A model generated the notes under the pieces. The model worked only from the letters and a program-made list of their open reading frames with translations, searched no databases and was not told where the DNA came from. 64,000 bases of DNA from contig NZ_RZUL01000003.1 in the NCBI RefSeq assembly GCF_004005485.1, positions 186,001 through 250,000 of the forward strand, given 5' to 3'. The position numbers and the translations under genes were made by a program. How positions within the stretch are numbered: position 1 is the first letter of the stretch; the number at the start of each line of letters is the position of its first letter. Shown here piece after piece: positions 24,634 to 36,304 of this stretch. The DNA comes from Sphingobium algorifonticola (GTDB lineage Bacteria; Pseudomonadota; Alphaproteobacteria; Sphingomonadales; Sphingomonadaceae).

Positions 24634-26036
24634 GATGATCCTTTCGAGAGGCGCGCGGCGATAGCTGCTGGCAGGGCAGCGATCAACTGATCGGCCACAA
24701 ACGCCGCGCCCGCCCTGCGCGCCGCGTCGCCGTCGAGCCATACCGCTTCGCATGCGGCCCGAAAAGGATCGCCTGTCACCGCCAGCCGCGCAGCACATAA
24801 CCCGGCAAGAACGTCGCCCGTACCTGCAGTCGACAGCCATGACGATGCGGGCGACGATACCGCGATGCGGCCGTCTGGAGCCGCGATGATGCTCCGCGCA
24901 CCTTTGAGAATGACGACCGCTTTGGAACGCTGCGCCGCCTCCTGAGCCCGGGCGAGCCAAGTTCCAGATACCTGTCCGTACAGCGCATCGAACTCGCCCA
25001 TGTGCGGGGTGAGGATAGCTTTGCCAGGCAATAGATCGAAACCCGTTTCCCGTAACGCCAGCAAAGCGTCGGCATCGATGACGGCGGGATGTCCATGAGT
25101 CAGTGCAGCCCGCACTCGCGCGACTGCGGCAGCGCCCCGTCCCAGCCCTGGCCCGATCAGAAGAGCGGCGATCCGCGCATCGGACAAGGCGTTCCGGCTG
25201 TCGGGTTCGTGATCGGCTATCTGGATTATCGCATGCGGCAGGCCCGATATGGGGTGCGGCGTAACCAACCGGACATAGCCCGCCCCGCCGTGCGCCGCGC
25301 TGCAGGCGGCCAGCGCCGCTGCACCTGGCATATCGCCTGCGACAACCGCGACCAGGCCGCGGGTATATTTATGCGCATCCCGCGCCGGGGCGTGAAGGAT
25401 GGGCGGCCCAAGAAGGCGAGTCATCGCGCTGCTGGTGTCGATGCCAATATCCGCACAGACAATCTGACGGGAAAGGTCTGCAGCGGGTGCCAGCACATGC
25501 GCAGGCTTCAGCGCGCCGAGAGCGATGCACATATCGTAATGCGGCGGGACGGATAGCAATGCGCCGTCATCGGTACTGACGCCGCTTGGAAGGTCGATAG
25601 CAAAGCACTTGCGTGCGGCCCCGGCCAGCGATCGCAATCGGCTGGCGAGAGCGTCGTCGATGCCACGGGTGAGGCCCGTTCCGAACAGCGCATCGACCAG
25701 AAGCGTCGCGGGCGCTGTATCGCCAATATCGTCCACCGGCCCGTCCCACAGCATCCGCGCCTGTCTTGCCGAAGGGGTGCGACTGTCACCTGTCGTGGCC
25801 ACGCGCACCGGCACGCCCTGCGTGCGCAACAGGCGGGCGATGACGAACCCGTCACCACCGTTATTGCCCGGCCCGCACAGCACAAGCGTGTCGCGCAACC
25901 CGCCCACGCGCCATATCAACGCTGCGGCGACAGCGCCCGCGCGTTCCATCACATCATATTCAGGGATGCCCGTAGCGAACAGTTCCGCTTCCGCCGCCCG
26001 CATCTCTGCGGCCGACAGAATGGCAGCACCGGTCAT
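24627..26036 (-). CDS. nnr: Bifunctional NAD(P)H-hydrate epimerase / ADP-dependent dehydratase
   Basis: Repairs damaged NAD(P)H hydrates. The 469-residue product has an N-terminal YjeF-type epimerase domain (about residues 1-200; CGPGNNGGDGFVIARLL, LLVDALFGTGLTR and DLPSGVSTDDG) and a C-terminal ribokinase-like dehydratase domain (about residues 210-469; LIGPGLGRG, LTPHMGEFD and AGTGDVLAG). Both parts look intact, so it should be bifunctional. Its start overlaps the stop of the small lipoprotein gene (ATGA), and its end overlaps the RNA methyltransferase gene. Confidence 0.94.
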   Translation of the reverse strand: MTGAAILSAAEMRAAEAELFATGIPEYDVMERAGAVAAALIWRVGGLRDTLVLCGPGNNGGDGFVIARLLRTQGVPVRVATTGDSRTPSARQARMLWDGPVDDIGDTAPATLLVDALFGTGLTRGIDDALASRLRSLAGAARKCFAIDLPSGVSTDDGALLSVPPHYDMCIALGALKPAHVLAPAADLSRQIVCADIGIDTSSAMTRLLGPPILHAPARDAHKYTRGLVAVVAGDMPGAAALAACSAAHGGAGYVRLVTPHPISGLPHAIIQIADHEPDSRNALSDARIAALLIGPGLGRGAAAVARVRAALTHGHPAVIDADALLALRETGFDLLPGKAILTPHMGEFDALYGQVSGTWLARAQEAAQRSKAVVILKGARSIIAAPDGRIAVSSPASSWLSTAGTGDVLAGLCAARLAVTGDPFRAACEAVWLDGDAARRAGAAFVADQLIAALPAAIAARLSKGSSC

Positions 26037-26372
26037 GGGCGCGTTACGAAAGTGGCAGGCAATTCATAGGCGTCGTTCCCCACGATCACCCGAATCCTGC
26101 CCTTGTCGAGCACTTCGACCTTGGCGGCATCCGCACCATCCGCCGTCACGATACCGCGTCCGTCATCCACCACCACGAACCGGCGAAAGCCGCCGTCGGG
26201 ATGACGGATGACGATCCTGTCCCCTTCATTCTCCCGGCGACATAGCGGAGCCATGGCCGTAGCGGTGCCCAAGCGGCAGGGCACCGTATCGGGTGCCTTC
26301 GGATCGGGCGGCGGCAACGCATTTTGCTCGTCGCACGCCGTCACTATCAGCAGCGCAATCAGCGCCGCGCGG

Positions 26373-26392
<20 letters not shown>
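26033..26392 (-). CDS. Small predicted lipoprotein of unknown function
   Basis: With the start at 26392 ([11 protein letters not shown]; a second ATG at 26386 is equally possible) the product is 119 residues. It has a hydrophobic signal ([11 protein letters not shown]) ending in a lipobox whose cysteine is near residue 20, followed by a short proline-rich linker and a small domain that looks beta-rich ([23 protein letters not shown], then [14 protein letters not shown]). I do not recognise the domain. It overlaps the end of ilvD by 20 bases and the start of nnr by four, so it is cotranscribed with both. It is real by coupling and signal, but its role is unknown. Confidence 0.75.
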
Positions 26393-28094
<1,702 letters not shown>

Positions 28095-28138
28095 GATCGG
28101 CCCTTCTGTGCGCGCGCCTCTTTCCAAAAAGCAGGCCG

Positions 28139-28852
28139 TTACGCAAGGGCGTTGCGGCATGCCTCGATCACGGGCGCCAGATAATCGACAAAACGCGCCT
28201 GCCCGGATGCATCGCCCGTCAGATCCTGGCGCATCTCCACCCCCAGATAAGGAATGCCCCTCGCCTCCGCATGGCGGTTCATCGTCGCGTTGAGGATCGT
28301 GCCGGAATAAGGCAACTGGTCGCCAACGTGCAGTCCTGCACGCGCAAGCATCGGGATCGCGATCCGGGCGGCGCGGTCATCGCGATTGTAGAGAACGCCG
28401 ACGTGCCAGGGCCGGTCCTCGTCTCGCGATGACAGGGCGGGCGTAAAGCTGTGCAGCGACAGGATGAACGGCCGCGCCATCCCGTCCAGCGCCTGCGTGA
28501 CCGCCGCGTGATAGGGCCGATAGAAGCGATCGATCCGCGCCTGCCGATCGACACCGGCATTGCCCGCTATCACATGGCCATCGCTCTCCAACGGGATCAG
28601 GCCCGGCGCATCTTCCTCCCGGTTGAGATCGATCACCAGGCGCGAGGCGCCGCCCAGTATCGCGCCGCAGCCGAGACGCGCGCACAACATGCGGGCGACC
28701 TGCGCCACGCCGATGTCGATGGCGATATGGCTGTCCATTAAGGCCGGATCGATGCCAAGGTCGATATCGTCGGGCACATGGGCCGACGCATGATCGGCGA
28801 CGATCAGCACGTCGGAATCGCGCGCAGGGATCAGCGTGAAGGGAACTGTCAT
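28139..28852 (-). CDS. N-formylglutamate amidohydrolase family protein
   Basis: The 237-residue product matches the N-formylglutamate amidohydrolase fold: [10 protein letters not shown] near the N-terminus, [38 protein letters not shown] with the metal-region histidine, and GVEMRQDL with the glutamate. By family it releases formate from N-formylglutamate at the end of histidine degradation, but no other hut genes are nearby, so the substrate is uncertain. The ATG at 28852 shares a base with the ispE stop (TGATG), giving close coupling. Confidence 0.87.
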   Translation of the reverse strand: MTVPFTLIPARDSDVLIVADHASAHVPDDIDLGIDPALMDSHIAIDIGVAQVARMLCARLGCGAILGGASRLVIDLNREEDAPGLIPLESDGHVIAGNAGVDRQARIDRFYRPYHAAVTQALDGMARPFILSLHSFTPALSSRDEDRPWHVGVLYNRDDRAARIAIPMLARAGLHVGDQLPYSGTILNATMNRHAEARGIPYLGVEMRQDLTGDASGQARFVDYLAPVIEACRNALA

Positions 28853-29700
28853 CAGGCGCGCACCCTGCTCGATAAGGTCCACCAATGGGCAGGCATGGCC
28901 GCAGCGGCGGCATCGCGCTGCGCAGAATCATCGAACAGCGCAAAGCAGGTTGCGCCAGAACCGGACATGCGCGCCAGGCGGACGCCGGGCTGCGCGGCAA
29001 GGCTCTCCAGAACTGCACCGATCTGCGGAACGAGCGCAACAGCGGGAGGATAGAGATCGTTGCGTCCCTCCGCGATCAGGGCGTCGAGCGTATCGGCGAC
29101 GAGCGGGCCACGATCCACCCGATCCCATCCCGCAAACACCGGCGCGGTCGAAAGGCCGATGCCGGGATTGACGAGCAGCAACGGCATGCCGCCCAGCCCG
29201 TCGATCGCACACAGATCCAGTGCTTCGCCGCGCCCCGTACCCATCAGCGTTCGGCTGACGAGACAGGCCGGTACATCCGATCCGATCGTGGCGGCCAGAG
29301 CATGCATAGGCCGATCGATGGCCCACAGCCGCGCCAGCATCCGCAATGCCGCCGCCGCATCCGCCGATCCGCCGCCGATCCCCGAGGCGACGGGCAGACG
29401 CTTGTTAAGGTGAATTGCCGCGCCGACAGTGATGTTGAATGCGTTCTTCAGGGCATGGGCCGCGCGCACAACCAGATTGTCAGCACCGCTATCCAACCCG
29501 GCACCGAAAGGCCCATCGATCGTCAGCGAAAGCTGGCCGTCGTCGCGGGTAACGGCATGGAGCCGGTCGCCATCCTCGGCGAAGGCGAACAGGCTTTCAA
29601 TGTCGTGATAGCCATCGTCCCGACGCCTCCTGACATGGAGCGCAAGGTTGATCTTGGCATAGGCGACCTCGGACAGGGCAGCAGATGGAAAGGCGGTCAA
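28852..29700 (-). CDS. ispE: 4-diphosphocytidyl-2-C-methyl-D-erythritol kinase
   Basis: GHMP kinase of the MEP isoprenoid pathway. The 282-residue product has AYAKINLALHV at the N-terminus, the ATP-binding glycine loop LPVASGIGGGSADAAAALR, and MSGSGATCFALF near the C-terminus. The start is taken as TTG at 29700, which overlaps the stop of the TPR gene (TTGA) and puts AYAKINL at the normal distance. The frame is open for another 43 codons inside the TPR gene, but these are glycine- and cysteine-rich and foreign to the family. Position in an overlapping chain suggests translational coupling. Confidence 0.93.
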   Translation of the reverse strand: MTAFPSAALSEVAYAKINLALHVRRRRDDGYHDIESLFAFAEDGDRLHAVTRDDGQLSLTIDGPFGAGLDSGADNLVVRAAHALKNAFNITVGAAIHLNKRLPVASGIGGGSADAAAALRMLARLWAIDRPMHALAATIGSDVPACLVSRTLMGTGRGEALDLCAIDGLGGMPLLLVNPGIGLSTAPVFAGWDRVDRGPLVADTLDALIAEGRNDLYPPAVALVPQIGAVLESLAAQPGVRLARMSGSGATCFALFDDSAQRDAAAAAMPAHWWTLSSRVRA

Positions 29701-31307
29701 GGGGCGGCAAGCTCCGGTCGAAAGCCCGCCTTTGCCTTGGCATTGATCCGATCCGCTGCCGGTCCCTCGGCAAACAGCCCCGCCGCCGCCCAGGCATAGC
29801 GCGCCTCGAACCGACGGCCGACCGCCCATAGCGCATCGCCCAGATGTTCGTTGATCGTGGCATCGTCCGGCGCGCCCGATGCCGCCTTTTCCAGCGGGGC
29901 AATCGCGCTTTTCGCGTCACCCGCCACGAAATGCGCCCAGCCCAGCGAATCGGAAATCGACGGATCGTCCGGGCGCAGCGCGCTCGCCTTGCGCAGCAGC
30001 GCCAAGGCGGCGGGGACGTTCTGCCGCCGTTCTACCTGCGCATAGCCCAGATAGTTGAGGACAACCGGCTCTTGCGGGGCCAGTTCCGCAGCGCGGGTCA
30101 ACGCCCGTTTCGCCTCGTCCCAGCGCCCGCCGCGTTCGAGCGCGCTGCCTTCGAGCAGATGGAGCGACCAGGGCACCGTACCATCGGGATATAGGCGCTG
30201 CGCCGCGCGATAGGCGTCGGCTGCATCCCCGAATTGCCCGGCATCGGCCAGCAGATTGCCAAGCTGAAGATATTGGGCGGCCGTCGCGCCGTCCCGCGTC
30301 GTGGCGGCGCGCGCCAGTTGCAGCGCTTCGCTTTGCTGCCCGCCCTGTGCCAGCGCCGCGATCCGCAAAGCATCCGCCGCTGCCGCCCACAGGCTGCGCG
30401 GCGGCACTTTCGACGCTTCGGCTATCGCCGGTTCGTACAGGCCGGACGCCGCGAGCTCGCGCGCAATGCCTACCCGCATCTCGTCGCTAGCCGGATCGGC
30501 AAAGCTGGCGAGCCGCGCAAGATTGAGCGCCAATGTGCGGCTGTCGCCTTCACCGACATCGGCCGCGAGGCGGGAGAGCAGGCGCGCCATGCCCTGCTGC
30601 GGCGTCATCGGAGGGGCCGTGATACGCGCGCCATTCGCCAGCAGGGCCTGCGCAGGGGCCAGTCCCGGCTCTGCAAGATCGAGCAGCTTGTCCGCCTCCG
30701 CCCGCTGGCCAAGCGCGGCAAGGCGCAGCGCCAGAGCAACGCGCAATCCAGGCAGAACGTCGGTGCGCAGCGACAAGGCGCGCGCGATGGCCGGGCGCGC
30801 CGCATCCACATCCCCCCGCGCCAGCGCCTGAAGCGCGACATGTTCGTCCCGATAACGTCCGGCGAGTGCGCCAAAGGCGCTCTTTGTATCGATTTCCGGC
30901 GGCGCATAGGGGCCATCGGCCACCGACACCCAGCTTGCGACATAGGGCGCCAGGAAGGCGAACGTTTCTTCGGCTTCCAATCGATCGGCAAGGGCGCGGG
31001 CATTATCCCAGTCCTTGCGCGACAGGCTCTCGACGATCAGCAGCAGCACGGCGTCGCGCGGCAACACACCGGCAGAGTCCAGTACCCGCGCCGCTTTCAC
31101 CGCGAGCACCCGATCCCCCGCCTCCATCGCCTGCCGATAGGATCGCAGTGCCAGCACGGCATTGCCCGGATCGGCGGCAAGCGCCGTGGCATAGCCATCG
31201 ACGGCGATCCGCCCTGCCCCGTCGGCATCCGCCAGACGCGCCCGCGCATAGGCATGCAGGGCAGGCGTGTCGACCACAGCGTCCGCACCAACTGGAAAAG
31301 CCAGCAC
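29697..31307 (-). CDS. Tetratricopeptide repeat protein, probably exported
   Basis: About 536 residues made almost wholly of helical repeats. The C-terminal half has clear TPR units (AAQYLQLGNLLADAGQFGDAADAYRAAQRLYPD, then PQEPVVLNYLGYAQVERR, PDDPSISDSLGWAHFVAGD and DDATINEHLGDALWAVGRRFEARYAW are successive repeats). The first usable start is GTG at 31307. However, the frame continues upstream as a basic and hydrophobic stretch (RRPILFLGLAVLAFPVGADA) that looks like a signal peptide and crosses the etfQO stop without an ATG, GTG or TTG. The true start may be a rare codon, or the GTG product may lose part of the signal. Likely a periplasmic or membrane-associated scaffold; function unknown. 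Confidence 0.8.
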   Translation of the reverse strand: MLAFPVGADAVVDTPALHAYARARLADADGAGRIAVDGYATALAADPGNAVLALRSYRQAMEAGDRVLAVKAARVLDSAGVLPRDAVLLLIVESLSRKDWDNARALADRLEAEETFAFLAPYVASWVSVADGPYAPPEIDTKSAFGALAGRYRDEHVALQALARGDVDAARPAIARALSLRTDVLPGLRVALALRLAALGQRAEADKLLDLAEPGLAPAQALLANGARITAPPMTPQQGMARLLSRLAADVGEGDSRTLALNLARLASFADPASDEMRVGIARELAASGLYEPAIAEASKVPPRSLWAAAADALRIAALAQGGQQSEALQLARAATTRDGATAAQYLQLGNLLADAGQFGDAADAYRAAQRLYPDGTVPWSLHLLEGSALERGGRWDEAKRALTRAAELAPQEPVVLNYLGYAQVERRQNVPAALALLRKASALRPDDPSISDSLGWAHFVAGDAKSAIAPLEKAASGAPDDATINEHLGDALWAVGRRFEARYAWAAAGLFAEGPAADRINAKAKAGFRPELAAP

Positions 31308-31335
31308 GGCCAGGCCGAGGAAAAGGATCGGGCGC

Positions 31336-32988
31336 CTACATATTGGGATAGTTCGGTCCTCCGCCGCCTTCCGGTGTTACCCAGTTGATGTTCTGCGTCG
31401 GGTCCTTGATATCGCAAGTCTTGCAGTGAACGCAATTCTGCGCGTTGATCTGAAAACGCGGATTGCCCTCTTCTTCCCCCACCACTTCGTAAACCCCGGC
31501 CGGGCAGTATCGCTGCGCCGGTTCATCATAGAGCGGCAGGTTGTAAGCGATCGGAACGGACGGGTCCTTGAGTTGCAGGTGGACCGGCTGGTCTTCCTCA
31601 TGATTGGTGTTCGACAGGAAAACCGAGGACAAGCGGTCAAAGCTGATGACGCCATCGGGCTTGGGATAGGCGATGGCGTGGCAATGTTCCTTGCGCCACA
31701 GCTTCTCGTGATCGGGCTTGTGCTTCAGGGTGAAGGGCAATCCGATCTTCAGCGTCCGCATCCACATGTCGATGCCAGCCAGCACCGTGCCGATGCTGTT
31801 GCCCAGCTTGGCCAGCAGCGGCTCGGCATTCCGCACAAGTGTGAGTTCGTCGGCAATCCAGCTCGACCGCACCGCCGCATCATAGGTCGAGAGCGCATCG
31901 CTCTCGCGCCCGGCCTGCACGGCGGCGAACGCGGCTTCGGCGGCCAGCATGCCCGATTTCATGGCGGTATGCGTGCCCTTGATCCGGGGCACGTTCACGA
32001 AACCGGCGGAACAGCCGATCAGCACGCCGCCCGGGAAGTCTAGCCTGGGCACCGACTGCCAGCCACCTTCGTTGATCGCCCGCGCGCCATAAGATACGCG
32101 CCGCCCGCCTTCCAGATATTGCCGGATGGACGGATGCTGCTTCCACCGCTGGAACTCCTCGAACGGATAGAGATGCGGGTTGCGATACCCCAGGCCGACG
32201 ACGAAGCCCAAGGCGACCTGCCCGTTGGCCTGATGATAGAGGAAGCCGCCGCCATAGGCATCGGTCAGCGGCCAGCCCTGCGTATGGATGACGAGGCCCG
32301 GCTGATGCTTCGCCGGGTCGATGTCCCACAATTCCTTCATGCCCAGGCCATAGACCTGCGGGCTGCAATCGGCATCCAGGGCAAACTGCCTCTTGAGGAT
32401 TTTGGTGAGATGCCCGCGCGCGCCCTCGGCGAAAAAGGTATATTTGGCGTGGAGTTCCAGCCCCGGCTGATAGTCCGCCTTCTGCTCGCCTTCGCGGCTG
32501 ATACCCATGTCGCCGGTCGCGACACCCTTCACTGAGCCATCGTCGTTGTACAGGATTTCGGCGGCGGCGAAGCCCGGGAAAATCTCTACGCCCAGTGCCT
32601 CGGCCTGCTCGGCCAGCCAGCGGCACAGATTAGCCAGCGATCCGGTATAGGTGCCCTTGTTGTTCATGAACGGCGGCAGGAGCAGATGGGGCATGGAAAA
32701 CTGCCCCTTTTCGCTCAGCATCCAGTGCCGGTTGTCCGTCACCGGAACTTCCGCAAGCGAACATCCCGACGTGCGCCAGTCCGGCAGCAGTTCGTCGAGC
32801 GCCTTGGGATCGATCACCGCGCCAGACAGGATATGCGCGCCGATCTCGGAGCCTTTTTCCAGAACGCAGACGGCGAGGTCCGTGCCCGCTTCGCCCGCAA
32901 GCTGTTTCAGGCGGATCGCCGCGCTCAGCCCAGCGGGACCGCCGCCTACGATCACGATGTCATACGGCATCGATTCCCGGTCACTCAT
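31336..32988 (-). CDS. Electron transfer flavoprotein-ubiquinone oxidoreductase
   Basis: Passes electrons from electron transfer flavoprotein to ubiquinone at the inner membrane, serving acyl-CoA dehydrogenases such as the isovaleryl-CoA dehydrogenase in this window. The 550-residue product has the FAD motif DIVIVGGGPAGLSAA, GAHILSGAVIDPKAL, and a C-terminal 4Fe-4S domain with CPAGVYEV, CVHCKTCDIKDPTQNINW. The ATG at 32988 has AAGAAGG directly upstream. It begins the long minus-strand run, and its stop codon lies within the apparent upstream extension of the TPR gene. Confidence 0.95.
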   Translation of the reverse strand: MSDRESMPYDIVIVGGGPAGLSAAIRLKQLAGEAGTDLAVCVLEKGSEIGAHILSGAVIDPKALDELLPDWRTSGCSLAEVPVTDNRHWMLSEKGQFSMPHLLLPPFMNNKGTYTGSLANLCRWLAEQAEALGVEIFPGFAAAEILYNDDGSVKGVATGDMGISREGEQKADYQPGLELHAKYTFFAEGARGHLTKILKRQFALDADCSPQVYGLGMKELWDIDPAKHQPGLVIHTQGWPLTDAYGGGFLYHQANGQVALGFVVGLGYRNPHLYPFEEFQRWKQHPSIRQYLEGGRRVSYGARAINEGGWQSVPRLDFPGGVLIGCSAGFVNVPRIKGTHTAMKSGMLAAEAAFAAVQAGRESDALSTYDAAVRSSWIADELTLVRNAEPLLAKLGNSIGTVLAGIDMWMRTLKIGLPFTLKHKPDHEKLWRKEHCHAIAYPKPDGVISFDRLSSVFLSNTNHEEDQPVHLQLKDPSVPIAYNLPLYDEPAQRYCPAGVYEVVGEEEGNPRFQINAQNCVHCKTCDIKDPTQNINWVTPEGGGGPNYPNM

Positions 32989-33125
32989 CCTTCTTCTCCT
33001 CTCAGGCGCGTGGCCCTGCACGGCATGGCGCCTGTCATCCAATCGTCGCTTTTGAAAAACGTCCTGACAGATCGGGCGATGGCTATTCTTGACCGCCTCG
33101 TCAACCTCTGCGCCAAGCTAGGAGC

Positions 33126-33887
33126 ATGGACATGATGGGGGTGGATAGAGCACAAAGTGCCGCGGCGTCGTTGATCGACTGGTGGGCGCTTGCCGGTGTC
33201 AGTCACACAGTGTCGGAAACGCCAGTCAACTGGCTTGCGCCAATTGCCGGGCGGGATGCGGCGGCCTCGTCTGCACCCGTCCACGCGCCTCTGGCTGACG
33301 TAGCGTCGGCGCGCGCGCTGATGCCCGAAACGCTTGATGCCTTTCACGCCTGGCTGGCCCGCGACACCACGCTAGTCGAGGCGCAATGGCCGCAGTTGGA
33401 CGCGCAGGCGCGTCGCGTTCTTCCTGCCGGAACGGCTGCGCCAAGGCTTATGGTGATTGCCGATTTTCCTGATGCAGACGATCTGGCGACGGGAAAATTG
33501 CTGAGCGGAGAGGCGGGACGGCTGTTCGAAGCCATGCTCGGCGCACTCGGGCAGGCACGCGATTCGGTCTATCTTGCATCGCTTGCCGTGTCGCGTCCGG
33601 CGGGCGGATTGCTATCCGATCAGGATGCCATGGCGCTTGCCGAACGCATGCGACACCATGTTGCGCTGGTAGGTCCGCAGCATGTCATGCTGATCGGCGA
33701 CAAGACGAGCCGTGCGCTTTTACCGATGGCTGACCCTGTAAATCCCCTTGGTTTACGTGCCCTTAACCTTGGCCGGGCCACTGTGGACGCGATCGGTATT
33801 GCGCATCCCCGCTTCTTGTTGAAGCACCCCTCGGCCAAGGCGCAATGCTGGCGAACGATGCAAATCCTGCTAGAGGCCATGGCTTGA
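33126..33887 (+). CDS. Uracil-DNA glycosylase-like protein, apparently degenerate
   Basis: The 253-residue product aligns by eye with family 4 uracil-DNA glycosylases in its second half: VIADFPDADD where active enzymes have a GEAPG-type motif, LLSGEAGRLFEAMLGAL, LIGDKTSRAL, and the closing HPSAKAQCWRTMQILLEAM. The four cysteines for the iron-sulfur cluster are missing; only one cysteine is present. The first motif also lacks the usual glycine-proline-glycine arrangement. It may be a non-catalytic relative or bind DNA in another role. The ATG at 33126 follows GGAG closely. It overlaps the lytic transglycosylase start (TGATG), suggesting cotranscription, and diverges from etfQO. Confidence 0.75.
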   Translation: MDMMGVDRAQSAAASLIDWWALAGVSHTVSETPVNWLAPIAGRDAAASSAPVHAPLADVASARALMPETLDAFHAWLARDTTLVEAQWPQLDAQARRVLPAGTAAPRLMVIADFPDADDLATGKLLSGEAGRLFEAMLGALGQARDSVYLASLAVSRPAGGLLSDQDAMALAERMRHHVALVGPQHVMLIGDKTSRALLPMADPVNPLGLRALNLGRATVDAIGIAHPRFLLKHPSAKAQCWRTMQILLEAMA

Positions 33888-35653
33888 TGAACCGCGTGAC
33901 GCTTGCTTCCCTTTTTGCCATGGCCGTGATGGCGCCTGCTGCCGCGCATGCGGCCGATCCGCATGAAAATATTCCCGGCCTGCCTGACGCTGCCGCCAAA
34001 GCGCAGACGACTGCTTCGATAGAAACCCGATACCGCAGCATCTTTGCGGCGCTGGATATGCAGCAATGGGCAGACGCCAAGGCGCAGATCACCGCGCTCG
34101 ACAGCCGCGATCCCGTCCGTGCCTTTGCTCTGGCGGAACTGTATCTCGCCAAGGCGTCGCCGCGTGTCGAACTGTTCGATCTGCTCGATCTCATCAACAC
34201 CGCAAGCTGGTTGCCGCAGGCCGATCAGCTGGCCCGTCTGGCGCAGAAGCGCGGCGCGCAGATGTTGCCCGCTCTGCCGCAGGTACAGAAGCTCGTCTGG
34301 CTGGGTGCCGCCCCGCGCCGGGAATATATCGCCACCGTCAAGACCGACATGGTCGCGCAGGCATTGGGCACCAAGGTGTTGCCGCTGATCAAGGCGGACA
34401 ATCCCGCAGGCGCGGAAATGGAAATTGCGGCGGTCGCACCGATGCTGACGCCCCAGGGCCGCACCGAATGGCGTCAGCGCGTGGCCTGGTCCTATTATAT
34501 CGAGAATGACGATGCCAATGCCCGCCGTCTGGCGACGCAGGCGCTGACGGACAATATCGGCGGCGACTGGGCGGTACAGGCGCATTGGACGATCGGGCTG
34601 GCGGCCTGGCGACAGGATGACTGCCGCGCATCGGGCGCTTCCTTCGCCAATGTCGCGGCGTTGGCAGGCAATGCGGACATGCGCGCGGCCGGGGCCTATT
34701 GGGCGGCGCGCGCTTATATGAATTGCGGCGATCCGGCGCGCGTGGCTGGATTGCTGAAAACGGCGGCGAAGGCGGACGAGACATTTTACGGGCTGCTCGC
34801 GCGCGAAACCCTGGGCCTCACCCCGCGCACGGCGGTCGACACATTGCCATTCGGCAAGGATGGCTTGCCCCCTGCACTCAAGGACGTGCCCAACGCCCGG
34901 CTTGCGGTCACGCTGTCCGCGATCGGCCGCCAGGCCAAGGCCGACATGGCGCTCAGGCATCAGGCGCGGATCGGCGGCATGGCGCATTATGACGCGCTGC
35001 TGCGGCTGGCGGGCACCCTGAGTCTGCCCGAGACGCAGCTATGGCTGGCGCATAACGGTCCGGCCGGAAAGCAGCCTGCCAGCTTCGCCCGCTATCCGGC
35101 ACCCGACTGGAAACCCGACGGCGGATGGCGTGTCGATCCTGCCCTTGTTTTCGCGCATACCTTGCAGGAATCGGGATTCCGCGCCGATGCCGTCAGCAGT
35201 GCGGGCGCGCGTGGTCTGATGCAGGTCCGCCCCGGCACCGCCGGTGATGTCGCGGGCGGCAGCGTCAGCATGGCGCAGCTGCATATGCCGTCCACCAACA
35301 TGGAATATGGGCAACGCTATCTGGAACAGTTGCGCGACATGCCGGAAACCGGCGGCCTGCTGCCCAAGGTCATGGCCGCATATAATGCCGGGCCAACACC
35401 AGTCGGCCGCTGGAATTACGAAGTGAAGGACGGCGGCGATCCGCTGCTCTTCATCGAAAGCGTCCCCTATTATGAAACCCGCGCTTATGTGAATATCGTG
35501 ATGCGCAATTACTGGATGTATCAGCTTCAGGCGAAGGGGGCGGCGGATTGCCTGACCGGCATGGCGCAGGGCCTGTGGCCGCGCTTCCCCGGCACCAAGG
35601 GGACCAGCCTCGTGCGGATGAGTGCGAAGGGTAAAGTCAGCAGTGCCTATTGA
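33887..35653 (+). CDS. slt: Soluble lytic murein transglycosylase
   Basis: Periplasmic enzyme that cleaves peptidoglycan glycan strands to 1,6-anhydromuramyl products. The 588-residue product has a signal peptide (cleavage near AHA-ADP, residue 24), a long alpha-superhelical region typical of Slt70, and a C-terminal lysozyme-like domain. The catalytic glutamate is in [24 protein letters not shown], and [12 protein letters not shown] follows. The ATG at 33887 overlaps the stop of the UDG-like gene, and the end overlaps the moaB start by 11 bases. Confidence 0.92.
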   Translation: MNRVTLASLFAMAVMAPAAAHAADPHENIPGLPDAAAKAQTTASIETRYRSIFAALDMQQWADAKAQITALDSRDPVRAFALAELYLAKASPRVELFDLLDLINTASWLPQADQLARLAQKRGAQMLPALPQVQKLVWLGAAPRREYIATVKTDMVAQALGTKVLPLIKADNPAGAEMEIAAVAPMLTPQGRTEWRQRVAWSYYIENDDANARRLATQALTDNIGGDWAVQAHWTIGLAAWRQDDCRASGASFANVAALAGNADMRAAGAYWAARAYMNCGDPARVAGLLKTAAKADETFYGLLARETLGLTPRTAVDTLPFGKDGLPPALKDVPNARLAVTLSAIGRQAKADMALRHQARIGGMAHYDALLRLAGTLSLPETQLWLAHNGPAGKQPASFARYPAPDWKPDGGWRVDPALVFAHTLQESGFRADAVSSAGARGLMQVRPGTAGDVAGGSVSMAQLHMPSTNMEYGQRYLEQLRDMPETGGLLPKVMAAYNAGPTPVGRWNYEVKDGGDPLLFIESVPYYETRAYVNIVMRNYWMYQLQAKGAADCLTGMAQGLWPRFPGTKGTSLVRMSAKGKVSSAY

Positions 35654-36170
35654 CGAAGGCGTCGCCTTCACGCCGGTGCGTATCGCCGTGCTCACCGTAT
35701 CGGATACGCGCGGCCTTGCCGAAGACAGGTCGGGCGACGCGCTGGTCGACCGGATTGAACGCGCCGGGCACATCGTCGCGGACCGCCGGATCGAGCGGGA
35801 CGACAAGGACAGCATCGTCGCGCGCCTGCATGGATGGATCGACGATCCACAGGTCGATTGCATCATCACCACCGGCGGCACGGGCGTTACCGGGCGCGAC
35901 GTGACGCCCGAGGCGCTGGCGCGTGTGCAGGACAAGGAAATACCGGGGTTCGGCGAACTCTTCCGCTGGCTCAGCTACCAGACCATCGGCACATCGACGA
36001 TCCAATCGCGCGCCACCGCCTGCGTCGCGCGCGGCACCTACATCTTCGCGCTGCCCGGATCGACCGGCGCGGTGAAAGATGCGTGGGACGGGATATTGGC
36101 AAGCCAACTCGACAACCGCTTCCGCCCCTGCAATTTCGTGGACCTGATGCCGCGGTTGAAGGAGCGGTAG
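35643..36170 (+). CDS. moaB: Molybdenum cofactor biosynthesis protein MoaB
   Basis: Adenylylates molybdopterin in molybdenum cofactor synthesis, or is a MogA/MoaB-type paralogue of that enzyme. The 175-residue product has [19 protein letters not shown], the MoCF motif [16 protein letters not shown], and [13 protein letters not shown]. The GTG at 35643 gives MPIDEGVAF, the common MoaB start. A GTG at 35622 is possible but adds seven residues. It overlaps the transglycosylase gene by 11 bases. moaC and moeA lie 25 kb away, so the pathway genes are scattered. Confidence 0.92.
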   Translation: MPIDEGVAFTPVRIAVLTVSDTRGLAEDRSGDALVDRIERAGHIVADRRIERDDKDSIVARLHGWIDDPQVDCIITTGGTGVTGRDVTPEALARVQDKEIPGFGELFRWLSYQTIGTSTIQSRATACVARGTYIFALPGSTGAVKDAWDGILASQLDNRFRPCNFVDLMPRLKER

Positions 36171-36201
36171 GGGGACTTTTCGCTAGGCCCCACATCTAAC
36201 T

Positions 36202-36297
36202 CGTCATGCTGAACTTGTTTCAGCATCCATAAGCTCAAACCTGTCGAAGGCGCTCCGACGTGACCACCAATGGATCCTGACCTTCGTCAGGATGACG
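36202..36297. repeat. Pair of inverted REP-like hairpins between moaB and mccA
   Basis: Left unit: stem ATGCTGAA, loop CTTGT, stem TTCAGCAT within a CGTC...CCAT frame. Right unit in opposite orientation: stem ATCCTGAC, loop CTTC, stem GTCAGGAT within ATGG...GACG. Between them ACCTGTCGAAGG looks like a remnant of another unit. The location between convergent genes matches the pair after era, but the stem sequence is a different family. Confidence 0.75.
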
Positions 36298-36304
36298 GCA
36301 GCGG

